The position numbers and the translations under genes were made by a program. From assembly GCA_017628165.1 (NCBI GenBank), contig JAGBZQ010000022.1, positions 1-23,630 on the forward strand: 23,630 bases of DNA, written 5' to 3'. Shown here piece after piece: positions 7,328 through 14,043 of the stretch; position 1 is the first letter of the stretch, and each line of letters starts with the position of its first letter. This DNA is from Kiritimatiellia bacterium. GTDB taxonomy: Bacteria > Verrucomicrobiota > Kiritimatiellia > RFP12 > UBA1067. The notes under the pieces were generated by a model that worked only from the letters and a program-made list of their open reading frames with translations, made no database searches and had not been told where the DNA came from.

Positions 7328-8800
7328 ATGAAATCACTTTCATTTAAAAAAGCCAAATCACAGATAGCATCTGCATTCATCGCAGGGGCGGCGTTTTTTA
7401 CGGGATATGGAGAAAATGCATTTGATTTCAATTGGGGGGCTGATTTGCGAATCCGTCAGGAAATCATGGACAATGTCCCTGGCAATCCCGGTGATCCGTA
7501 CGCCGTGATGCCCGCAGTCAGAAGTAAAAACAAAAACCATATTAGAATTCGCCCACGATTCTGGTTTGAAATCGCAAACGAAAACTTCAGGCTCTATACA
7601 CGGCTTGCAAACGAAGTGCGCGAGCATCTTGTGGAAAACGGCACAAAACGTAAGAAAAGAGCCTACAACTTCCCAGACGAAATTTTCGTGGACAATCTCT
7701 TCCTGGAAGGCAAAGACCTTCAATCTCCATGGCTCAGGGATATCGGCATCGCTTCGCTCGACTTCAAGTTCGGTCGCCAGGACCTCTATGGGAAAGACGG
7801 CTCCACTCTCGGGCTTCAAAGAATCATGGGCGAAGGAACGCCGCTTGACGGATCGCGAAGCTTCTTTGCGGACATGGCTTGGACAACCCTTAACCTCAAA
7901 AATGACGATACCATTGACCTTTTTGCCATCTACTGCTCGGGCCGCAATGAACTCAGGTGGGGTGACAGAAAGAGCACCGGCCGTCCGCTCAATCCTCTTA
8001 ACATGGCTGATACGGACATGGACGAATGGGGCGGCGGAATCATCTATTCCGGACATATCGTGGATGAAGTCTTGCCGTTCAAGGTCTACAGCATCTTCAA
8101 ACGCTCTGAATCATACGAGACTCTCACAAAGGTGCCGCGCAAGATGCCGGCCAAGGAAGTGACCACTTTCGGGCTTCTTCTCACGCCTGAAATTTCGGAA
8201 ACCTGGGGGATGGAGGCGGAATTTGCCAAGCAGTTCGGCCGCCTTCTTTCCGGGAATCGTCAGGCCGGTGGATATATGGGGCATCTGGAGCTGAAATACC
8301 GCCCGCAAAAGCTTAAGGAATACAACACCACCTTCTCGCTTGCCTCTACCTACTATTCTGGCGACAAGCACCGCACGGGAGATAGCGACAACGATACGTC
8401 ATGGGATCCGATGTGGGCGCGCCACACGCAGGAGAGCGAGCTTCTCGTATACGGCTCTTTATACGGCAACTGCTATTGGTCCAACATGATCTATTCAAAG
8501 CTCAAGCTTACGATGTCATTTGGCAAACACCACGCCTTCTACGCATACACAGGCCCCATGTTCACCGCCGTACAGGACAATCTCGGCCATACGGACAGAT
8601 CAGGACACTCCATGTACAAAGGAATGCTCAGCGCCGCGCGCTATGACTTCCCCATCCGCATCGCCCCTGATGGCGCGTTCGGAATTGATAAAATCGAAAT
8701 ATTCGGGCATATTGTCGGCGAAGTCTTCAACCCCGGAGACTATTTTGAAACCGGCAAGCCATCATACTTTCTCAGATTTGAGATTCAGATTAAGTTCTAA
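7328..8800 (+). CDS. Outer-membrane beta-barrel protein, alginate-export/porin-like
   Basis: A 490-residue protein with a basic N-terminus and hydrophobic signal segment (about residues 1-27, cleaved near GYGENA). Then come many alternating, aromatic-rich strands, for example LRIRQEI, HIRIRPRFWFEIA and FRLYTRLANEV. The protein ends SYFLRFEIQIKF, a terminal strand with final Phe, the classical signal for outer-membrane barrel insertion. The strand pattern and the opening GADLRIRQE recall the alginate-export (AlgE-like) barrel family, but substrate is not evident. The ATG at 7328 fits the signal peptide and promoter; there is no clear ribosome binding site. The sodium/phosphate symporter gene starts 18 bases after its stop, so the two are probably co-transcribed. 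This suggests, without proving, that the pore passes phosphate or a phosphorylated solute. Confidence 0.75.
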   Translation: MKSLSFKKAKSQIASAFIAGAAFFTGYGENAFDFNWGADLRIRQEIMDNVPGNPGDPYAVMPAVRSKNKNHIRIRPRFWFEIANENFRLYTRLANEVREHLVENGTKRKKRAYNFPDEIFVDNLFLEGKDLQSPWLRDIGIASLDFKFGRQDLYGKDGSTLGLQRIMGEGTPLDGSRSFFADMAWTTLNLKNDDTIDLFAIYCSGRNELRWGDRKSTGRPLNPLNMADTDMDEWGGGIIYSGHIVDEVLPFKVYSIFKRSESYETLTKVPRKMPAKEVTTFGLLLTPEISETWGMEAEFAKQFGRLLSGNRQAGGYMGHLELKYRPQKLKEYNTTFSLASTYYSGDKHRTGDSDNDTSWDPMWARHTQESELLVYGSLYGNCYWSNMIYSKLKLTMSFGKHHAFYAYTGPMFTAVQDNLGHTDRSGHSMYKGMLSAARYDFPIRIAPDGAFGIDKIEIFGHIVGEVFNPGDYFETGKPSYFLRFEIQIKF

Positions 8801-8818
8801 TTAAAAAAGACAAAAAAC

Positions 8819-10480
8819 ATGAAAGAAATACTAATCATCATTCTTACGGTCGCCGGCGGGCTTGGAACATTCCTTCTCGGAATGAAGCATCTCTCCGAAG
8901 GTCTTCAGGCGATCAGCGGCCGCGGGCTTAAGAAATTTATGTCTCTTGCGACGACACACCGCTTGGCTGGCGTGATGACAGGCTGCATTTCGACAATAAT
9001 CGTACAATCCTCCTCAATCATAACGGTCATCGCGGTAGGGTTTGTCTCGTCCGGACTTCTCAATCTGACGCAGGCAATCAATGTAATCATCGGATCCAAC
9101 ATCGGAACCACGACGACGGCATGGATTATCGCGTTTGTGCCAGACGTAGGGCTCCTCGGGCTTTCGATCGTAGCAATCGGCGCAACGCTCTACTTCTTCG
9201 TAAACCGCGAAACGGCGCATAACCTCGGCCTTGCGCTCATGGGGCTTGGATTCGTCTTCATGGGGCTTTACTGGATGAACCAGGGAGTTCAGCCCATCAA
9301 GACGAACCCTGCCATCCGCGAAGCATTTGCCGCGCTTGACGCAGGCACAGTTGGCGGACTTCTCAAGTGCTTTATCGTATCGCTCGTCTTCACGGCTGTA
9401 GTGCAAAGCTCCGCGGCCACCACTGCCATTGCAATGACTCTTTCCATTCAAGGAATCATCACGTTCGAAACGGCAGCCGCCACCGTATTTGGCATGAACA
9501 TCGGAACTACCGTCACTGCATGGCTTGCCGCATTCAACAGCACCACAGAAGCAAAGCGCACCGCCATCGCGCACACCCTCTTCAATGTGGTAGGCACGAT
9601 GCTCCTCATGCCGCTTTTTATACCTATCATGCTCCCCATCACCAAGCAAATATTCCCCAGCTGGGCTTCTTCCCCCGCAGCCCCGATGGCCGCCATCCAT
9701 ACAGCGTTCAACATCGTGACGACGCTTCTCTTCCTCCCCTTCGTCAATCAGTTTGCACAGTTTGTCAAATGGCTTATCCCGGCCAAGGCCAAGCCCGCCG
9801 ACGAGCAGACACGCCTGACATTCCTTGATAAGCACGTGAAGCTCTCTCCGCAGATAGCCTGCGAGCAGGCTTTCAGTGAAGTCATCTTCATGGCCGAAAG
9901 CAATATAGAGATGATGGGCAACGTCCGCAAGGCTCTTGCGGGAGAAGCAGACGAGAAAGACACTGAGCACGTATTCCGCCGCGAAGACATTCTTGACCGC
10001 GTTCAGCAGGAAATCACAGAGTTTCTCGGCCGCGTCATGACATCGCGTCTTCCCGCGAACATAGCGGAAAGAGCCCGCATGCTTCTCAGGATCACAGACG
10101 AGCTTGAGTCTGTCTCTGATGAAGAATGTACCATTCTCAAGGCTCTCAAGCGTCTCACTGCAAGCGGCGGCGAGTATAATCAGGAGGCACGCGAAAACAT
10201 TCTCGATATCGTCTCGCGCCTTTCCGCCTTTTCAGATTCCGTGAACGCCGCGCTCAAGGCTTACGAGTCGGAAATGGTCGCAAAGCCTATAGGCAACGCC
10301 CAGGATTTCTCCAATGACATCCGTGACCGCGTACGCGAAGCGCGCCAGAAAGCGCTTTTAGCCGTAGGCGACGCCCCCATGCGCACGCTTTCGCAGCTTG
10401 ACATCCTCAACGCCTGCGACAGAATGCGCGGATACTACCTCAACGTCGCGCAGGCGGTGGCGGGCGGCAAGCACGTCTAA
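8819..10480 (+). CDS. Na+/phosphate symporter of the NptA/YjbB family with PhoU-like tail
   Basis: A 553-residue inner-membrane protein. The N-terminal about 330 residues carry the duplicated Na/Pi-cotransporter unit: the first repeat has VQSSSIIT and GSNIGTTTTAW, the second VQSSAATT and GMNIGTTVTAW, each inside hydrophobic helices. From about residue 345 to the end the protein is hydrophilic and helical (EVIFMAESNIEMMGNVRKAL, ITDELESVSDE), like the PhoU domain fused to many bacterial members. It should import phosphate, or export excess in YjbB-type members, driven by sodium. The start ATG follows AAAAAAGACAAAAAAC, which lacks a Shine-Dalgarno sequence. The upstream porin is 18 bases away. 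It converges on the EspA-like genes with a 20-base gap. Confidence 0.92.
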   Translation: MKEILIIILTVAGGLGTFLLGMKHLSEGLQAISGRGLKKFMSLATTHRLAGVMTGCISTIIVQSSSIITVIAVGFVSSGLLNLTQAINVIIGSNIGTTTTAWIIAFVPDVGLLGLSIVAIGATLYFFVNRETAHNLGLALMGLGFVFMGLYWMNQGVQPIKTNPAIREAFAALDAGTVGGLLKCFIVSLVFTAVVQSSAATTAIAMTLSIQGIITFETAAATVFGMNIGTTVTAWLAAFNSTTEAKRTAIAHTLFNVVGTMLLMPLFIPIMLPITKQIFPSWASSPAAPMAAIHTAFNIVTTLLFLPFVNQFAQFVKWLIPAKAKPADEQTRLTFLDKHVKLSPQIACEQAFSEVIFMAESNIEMMGNVRKALAGEADEKDTEHVFRREDILDRVQQEITEFLGRVMTSRLPANIAERARMLLRITDELESVSDEECTILKALKRLTASGGEYNQEARENILDIVSRLSAFSDSVNAALKAYESEMVAKPIGNAQDFSNDIRDRVREARQKALLAVGDAPMRTLSQLDILNACDRMRGYYLNVAQAVAGGKHV

Positions 10481-10500
10481 GTCTTCCGCCTTAGAATAGC

Positions 10501-11079
10501 CTACAGATTCCCGGCATTCGTGGAGAGCGTCGCAAAGACGCTCTTCAGTATATTGGTGAGCATGTCGTAGCTTTGATCACGCTTGTTGACCTTAGCTTGC
10601 ACATCAATCATCGTCTGCTGCGAAAAACTGTTGAGCGAATCCATCTTGGACTCAATTTCGCTTATCAAATCCTCGGACGAACAATCCGCTTTTGACGGAA
10701 CGGACGATAAAGAAATTCCGTATGCGCTCGCGGTCAAATAAGCGTAATATGTGACTCCAGATCTGAGGCGCCTTGTCTTGAGATCTATTTTAGACCCGCT
10801 CTCGGCACCGACAATTGCATTTTCAATTTCAGCAAGATTCTCGAGTTTTTCAGTGGTAGATTCCAGCGTATTTGCTATTTCCACGATTTCAGCCTCAAGT
10901 TTTGACGCGCGCGAAAGGCAAAGCGCCATCACAAGCTCCCCTATAGAAAGAGGACGCAAAGTGGATGTGCCCTCCATGAAGACACCGTCCACATAATAGC
11001 TGCGCCCGAAAAGCGTTCCTTCTCCGCCAATGCGCCCAAGATCGAAGGAAAGATCGAACTCTGCAGATTGAAATGCCAT
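10501..11079 (-). CDS. Small helical protein A, EspA/SseB-like secreted-filament candidate
   Basis: A 192-residue protein with no signal peptide. It has two predicted long helices, about 45-93 (LVMALCLSRASKLEAEIVEI onward) and 138-185, joined by a less regular middle. The C-terminal block DSLNSFSQQTMIDVQAKV then NKRDQSYDMLTN is shared, without gaps, with the two genes upstream. Length, the helix/linker/helix layout and the last-helix pattern recall EspA (192 residues), SseB and Bsp22, which form the extracellular filament or tip of type III secretion systems. That resemblance is judged from memory. The ATG (11077-11079) has GAGGGGG five bases upstream. It is the last of three tandem paralogues, 12 bases after the second. 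The other possibility is an unrelated cytosolic coiled-coil protein. Confidence 0.7.
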   Translation of the reverse strand: MAFQSAEFDLSFDLGRIGGEGTLFGRSYYVDGVFMEGTSTLRPLSIGELVMALCLSRASKLEAEIVEIANTLESTTEKLENLAEIENAIVGAESGSKIDLKTRRLRSGVTYYAYLTASAYGISLSSVPSKADCSSEDLISEIESKMDSLNSFSQQTMIDVQAKVNKRDQSYDMLTNILKSVFATLSTNAGNL

Positions 11080-11091
11080 AAAAACCCCCTC

Positions 11092-11568
11092 TTATCTCAA
11101 ATGTGCGGCGGTGTTCATCTTTGAAAGCCCCGTCGCTCTTACGACACTTGTAGAAACGTTGAAAACCATATCACGGCGGTTTATCAGCGTCTGCATATCA
11201 ATCATATCCTCCTGAGCCTTATGCGTCAAAGCGTCTAAAGACGCCTTGATGGCATCGATTGCGGCCATACACGCCGGATATCCGTCAAGTTTCTCCGGCA
11301 GATTGGGAATGCCTACTTCAGATTCCAAAAACGCCCTCTCTTTCGCCCAGGACGCAAGCGTTCCGGACGCTATCGCACTTATGCAATCTGAAATGCGCCT
11401 TATCTTCTCCGCGGAGAAAGACATCATATTCATCTTGGCAAGGCTTGCAGCTTCATATGCGGCCGCTGCACGCACTGAAACGGCGGCAATCATCTGCGCG
11501 AAGGTAAGCCCCTCCACACTGCCGATCGAATATAAGTTTCCGCCGATTTCACTTACACGGATTGACAT
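11092..11568 (-). CDS. Small helical protein B, shorter paralogue of A and C
   Basis: A 158-residue protein, about 34 residues shorter than its neighbours. The first helix (22-66, FAQMIAAVSVRAAAAYEAAS and on) matches in position the first helix of A and C. The end (LDALTHKAQEDMIDMQTL then INRRDMVFNVST) carries the shared motif D-x-L-x4-Q-x2-M-x3-Q-x5-R-D. The loop between helices is reduced. The ATG at 11566-11568 is chosen because GGGAG lies seven to eight bases upstream; an earlier TTG at 11589 overlaps the stop of gene C and has no such site. No signal peptide or membrane segment. It may be a minor subunit, cap or co-filament component if the family assignment as a type III secreted protein is right. 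Confidence 0.7.
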   Translation of the reverse strand: MSIRVSEIGGNLYSIGSVEGLTFAQMIAAVSVRAAAAYEAASLAKMNMMSFSAEKIRRISDCISAIASGTLASWAKERAFLESEVGIPNLPEKLDGYPACMAAIDAIKASLDALTHKAQEDMIDMQTLINRRDMVFNVSTSVVRATGLSKMNTAAHLR

Positions 11569-11585
11569 TGCCGTTTCTCCCGAAA

Positions 11586-12164
11586 TCAAAAATTCTTGAT
11601 CACACTCGAACGCGTCTCAGAAATAGACGTCATAAGATGTGTCGCCGCCGAATATGATTCGTCGCGCCTCTCCACAAGCGATTGAAGACGTGTCATATCC
11701 GCCTGGGCAATATTGTTAAGAGCGTCTATCTCAGACTTTATACGAGAAAGAACGCCATCACACGTCTGCTTATTGATAATATATTTCCCGGAAACAGCGG
11801 TCCATCCGCTGTCGTTGGCATAGCCGAGATCTCTTATTACAGAGGCCGCGGCTTCTGAAAACGCCACATCTGCACCACATGCGGTCGACCCCTTGGCATC
11901 GGAGCTGAAACTCGTCTGGATTTTTGTAAATTCGGCAAGAGCATTCCCAAGCTCCTCAAGCCTTGCATTGCGCCGCTGTATCCGCTCGGCAAGAGGCTCA
12001 ACCTCGGCTTCAATGGAAACGGCGCGGTGCTTGGAGATGGCCACCATAAGATCCTGAAAATCCTCGCGCTCATAGCCGCTTGCTCCGGAAACGACATAAT
12101 CGCCCGCTGCCACACCCCAACGGGCGGCAATGTCTGAGATGCTTTCGAGAGTTACAGTAGACAT
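11586..12164 (-). CDS. Small helical protein C, EspA/SseB-like secreted-filament candidate
   Basis: A 192-residue protein, the first of three tandem paralogues and the one that most resembles type III filament proteins. Helix 1 covers about 36-83 (LMVAISKHRAVSIEAEVEPL and on), and helix 2 about 138-185 (IKSEIDALNNIAQADMTRLQ, then SLVERRDESYSAATHL). It ends SETRSSVIKNF. Its C-terminal 52 residues align without a gap with the last 52 of protein A, both spanning residues 141-192. The ATG at 12162-12164 follows AAGGAG six bases upstream. Gene B starts 17 bases after its stop. No signal peptide; a type III export signal would lie in the first 20 or so residues and cannot be recognised by eye. No secretion apparatus gene is in the window. 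Confidence 0.7.
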   Translation of the reverse strand: MSTVTLESISDIAARWGVAAGDYVVSGASGYEREDFQDLMVAISKHRAVSIEAEVEPLAERIQRRNARLEELGNALAEFTKIQTSFSSDAKGSTACGADVAFSEAAASVIRDLGYANDSGWTAVSGKYIINKQTCDGVLSRIKSEIDALNNIAQADMTRLQSLVERRDESYSAATHLMTSISETRSSVIKNF

Positions 12165-12188
12165 CTTCTGCTCCTTTTTCACCAAAGA

Positions 12189-12205
12189 TTCTCCTCTGCG
12201 GAGAA
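12189..12205 (-). promoter_or_regulatory. Small hairpin in the leader of the three-gene EspA-like operon
   Basis: TTCTCC (12189-12194) and GGAGAA (12200-12205) form a 6-base stem with a 5-base loop, about 25 bases upstream of the first start codon. In the RNA the 3' arm holds an AGGAGA decoy of the true Shine-Dalgarno (AAGGAG at 12171-12176). It may affect translation, or simply end tRNA processing. No recognisable promoter lies between the tRNA and the first gene. Confidence 0.25.
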
Positions 12206-12247
12206 ATACACTTTTGGCGGAAAAAAGTTACAGAAGATTATCAAAAA

Positions 12248-12324
12248 TGGTGCGACTAACTGGGATCGAACCAGCAACCTTCGGCTTCGGAGGCCAACGC
12301 TCTATCCAATTGAGCTATAGTCGC
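12248..12324 (-). tRNA. tRNA-Arg(CCG)
   Basis: A complete cloverleaf on the minus strand. Acceptor GCGACTA pairs with TAGTCGC. The D-stem is GCTC/GAGC with loop AATTGGATA, and the anticodon stem TTGGC/GCCGA encloses loop CTCCGAA, giving anticodon CCG (reads CGG, arginine). The T-arm is GCTGG-TTCGATC-CCAGT, followed by discriminator A and an encoded CCA (12248-12250). It begins 16 bases after the glyS stop, so it may be processed from the glyS transcript. The 3' end faces the EspA-like operon. Confidence 0.95.
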
Positions 12325-12340
12325 ACTAAAAATCAATTTA

Positions 12341-13924
12341 TCAGAACTCAAGGGCTTCGTACATCATCGCGAGGAACTCGGCGTATGTCATACGGGTCTG
12401 ACGCATAGAATCGCGCTCACGCACGGTGAACGTGCCGTCCTCAACGGACTGCTGATCCACCGTGATGCACCAGGGCGTGCCAGCCTCGTCCTGACGGCGA
12501 TAGCGGCGGCCGATGGCACCAGAGACGTCCCACATGCAGTTGACCTTCTTCTGAAGCTTAGTGAAAATCTCACGCGCAAGCTTGTCCTGCGCCTCGTCCT
12601 TCTTGATAAGCGGGAATATGGCCACCTTGATAGGCGCAACCTTCGGGCTCAGACGAAGAACGGTGCGGACATCCTCCTTACCCTTCTCATCAGTGAGCTT
12701 CTCCTCTTCGTACGCCTCGCACAAGAGCGCGAGCATAAGGCGGTCAACGCCAGCTGAAGGCTCGATAACATGGGGAACGTACTTGCCGTCAAAAAGATTA
12801 AGGCAGAACTTTTCGGCCTCAAGAGCGTCTTTACCGCGCTTGACCCAATCAGCCTGAACCTTTTCTATAAACGCCTTGCGAGCGGCCTCATCCATCTTCT
12901 TGGCGGCCTGCTTGAGAGGATCGTCAAAAACCATCTGCGATTCGCCCGAATGCTTCTGATGCTGCGAAAGATCAAAATCACTACGCGCGGCAATGCCCTC
13001 GAGCTCCTGGCGGCCAAACGGGAAATCGTACTCGATATCCACGCAGGCGCGGGCGTAATGGGCAAGCTCGTCGCTCTTCTGCCAGTACTCCACGAAATGC
13101 TCGGTAGGAAGCCCGACGGCGTTGAGGAATTTCTTGCGCTGCTCCACCCAATACTTGTGCCAAACCTCCCAGCCCCAATCGTCCTGAACGGGACCGTCAA
13201 TATTGGGATTGTCCGCAAGCGTCACCACATGGCCGTGGAGAATTTCCACTGCTTCGTCGGGGCGGATAAAAAACTCAAGCTCCATCTGCTCGAACTCGCG
13301 GCTGCGGAACGTGTAGTTCCTGGGGGTGACTTCGTTGCGGAAGCTCTTGCCCATCTGCGCAATCCCATAAGGGACAGACATGCGCGAAGTGGAAGTGACG
13401 TTCTGGAACTGAGCGAAAATGGCCTGCGCCGTCTCGGGACGCAAATAAGCGACATTCGCAGGATCCTCGATAGGACCAACGATCGTCTTGAACATGAGAT
13501 TAAAGGGCTTGGGCTCTGTAAGCTCGCCGCCGCAGTAAGGGCAGAAGAAATCGCTTCCGGCAATCTTGGGCTGCGGCTTCTTCTTCTGATCTTCGTAGAT
13601 ATCCTTGATCTGGTCTGCGCGCATAAGCTTCTTGCAGTCCTTACACATCGTCATAGGATCGGCGAACGTATCAAGGTGGCCGGACGCCTTCCAGATCTTC
13701 GGGTGCATAATGATTGTCGCATCAAGGCCGGCCACATCCTCGCGGCCACGGACAGTGAATTGCCACCACACCTGCTTGACGTTATTCTTGAGCTCGCAGC
13801 CCAAAGGACCGTAATCCCAGAATCCCGGCATGCCGCCATAGATCTCGGAAGAATGATAGATGAAACCGCGCCTTTTGCAAAGAGCGGTGAGCGAATCCAA
13901 CGATGACTTATTTTCTTCTGCCAT
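12341..13924 (-). CDS. glyS: Glycine-tRNA ligase, single-chain (alpha2) type
   Basis: A 527-residue class II synthetase charging tRNA-Gly. Visible features: the N-terminal GFIYHSSEIYGGMPGFWDYG, a zinc-binding set of two CxxC pairs (CKDC and CPYC), RPETAQAIF, motif 2 in FRNEVTPRNYTFRSREFEQM, motif 3 in EPSAGVDRLMLALL, and the C-terminal anticodon-binding domain (APIKVAIFPLI onward). This is the single-chain form found in archaea, eukaryotes and some bacteria, not the GlyQ/GlyS two-subunit form of enterobacteria. The ATG at 13922-13924 is chosen as the start because a good promoter places the transcript start within about 4 bases of it. Another ATG lies 9 bases earlier, and neither has a Shine-Dalgarno. 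It is divergent from rlmN, and tRNA-Arg follows it. Confidence 0.96.
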   Translation of the reverse strand: MAEENKSSLDSLTALCKRRGFIYHSSEIYGGMPGFWDYGPLGCELKNNVKQVWWQFTVRGREDVAGLDATIIMHPKIWKASGHLDTFADPMTMCKDCKKLMRADQIKDIYEDQKKKPQPKIAGSDFFCPYCGGELTEPKPFNLMFKTIVGPIEDPANVAYLRPETAQAIFAQFQNVTSTSRMSVPYGIAQMGKSFRNEVTPRNYTFRSREFEQMELEFFIRPDEAVEILHGHVVTLADNPNIDGPVQDDWGWEVWHKYWVEQRKKFLNAVGLPTEHFVEYWQKSDELAHYARACVDIEYDFPFGRQELEGIAARSDFDLSQHQKHSGESQMVFDDPLKQAAKKMDEAARKAFIEKVQADWVKRGKDALEAEKFCLNLFDGKYVPHVIEPSAGVDRLMLALLCEAYEEEKLTDEKGKEDVRTVLRLSPKVAPIKVAIFPLIKKDEAQDKLAREIFTKLQKKVNCMWDVSGAIGRRYRRQDEAGTPWCITVDQQSVEDGTFTVRERDSMRQTRMTYAEFLAMMYEALEF

Positions 13925-13934
13925 AATGCGCATT

Positions 13935-13963
13935 ATTATATCATTTAGACTGAAAATCTTCAA
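13935..13963 (-). promoter_or_regulatory. Promoter of glyS, probably giving a leaderless message
   Basis: The minus strand shows -35 TTGAAG (13958-13963), a 17-base spacer ending in TGA, and a perfect -10 TATAAT (13935-13940). The TGA makes it an extended -10. The predicted start near 13927-13928 is only 3-4 bases before the ATG at 13924, and no ribosome binding site is present. The layout fits leaderless translation initiation. Confidence 0.6.
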
Positions 13964-13984
13964 ACCCCAACAATACGGAAGATA

Positions 13985-13993
13985 TGGTATAAT
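13985..13993 (+). promoter_or_regulatory. Extended -10 promoter of rlmN
   Basis: The plus strand reads TGGTATAAT, an extended -10 with a perfect TATAAT hexamer (13988-13993). No convincing -35 is found at 16-18 bases. The start would be near 14000, giving a 44-base leader to the ATG at 14044. The divergent glyS promoter ends 22 bases away. Confidence 0.5.
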
Positions 13994-14043
13994 TTCATTG
14001 TTTGATAAAAACAAGAAAAACCAAGGCGAAAGAACAACAGATT

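Noticed and set aside
9014..9970. Minus-strand open frame within the symporter gene (318 codons), rich in Cys, Arg and Asp
   Set aside because: Its composition is typical of an antisense shadow, with no ribosome binding site or domain. The plus frame encodes a clear NptA protein.
10476..10495. TCTAAG/CTTAGA inverted repeat between convergent nptA and the EspA-like operon, considered as a bidirectional terminator
   Set aside because: The stem is only 6 bases and AT-rich, it overlaps the nptA stop codon, and there is no T-tract on either side.
12770..13906. Long plus-strand open frame opposite glyS (378 codons)
   Set aside because: It is antisense to the conserved glycyl-tRNA synthetase core, has no family resemblance and no start signal.
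14002..14043. TTG start adding 14 basic residues to RlmN
   Set aside because: It would lie within two bases of the predicted transcript start, and the extension is not part of the RlmN family. The ATG at 14044 fits better.
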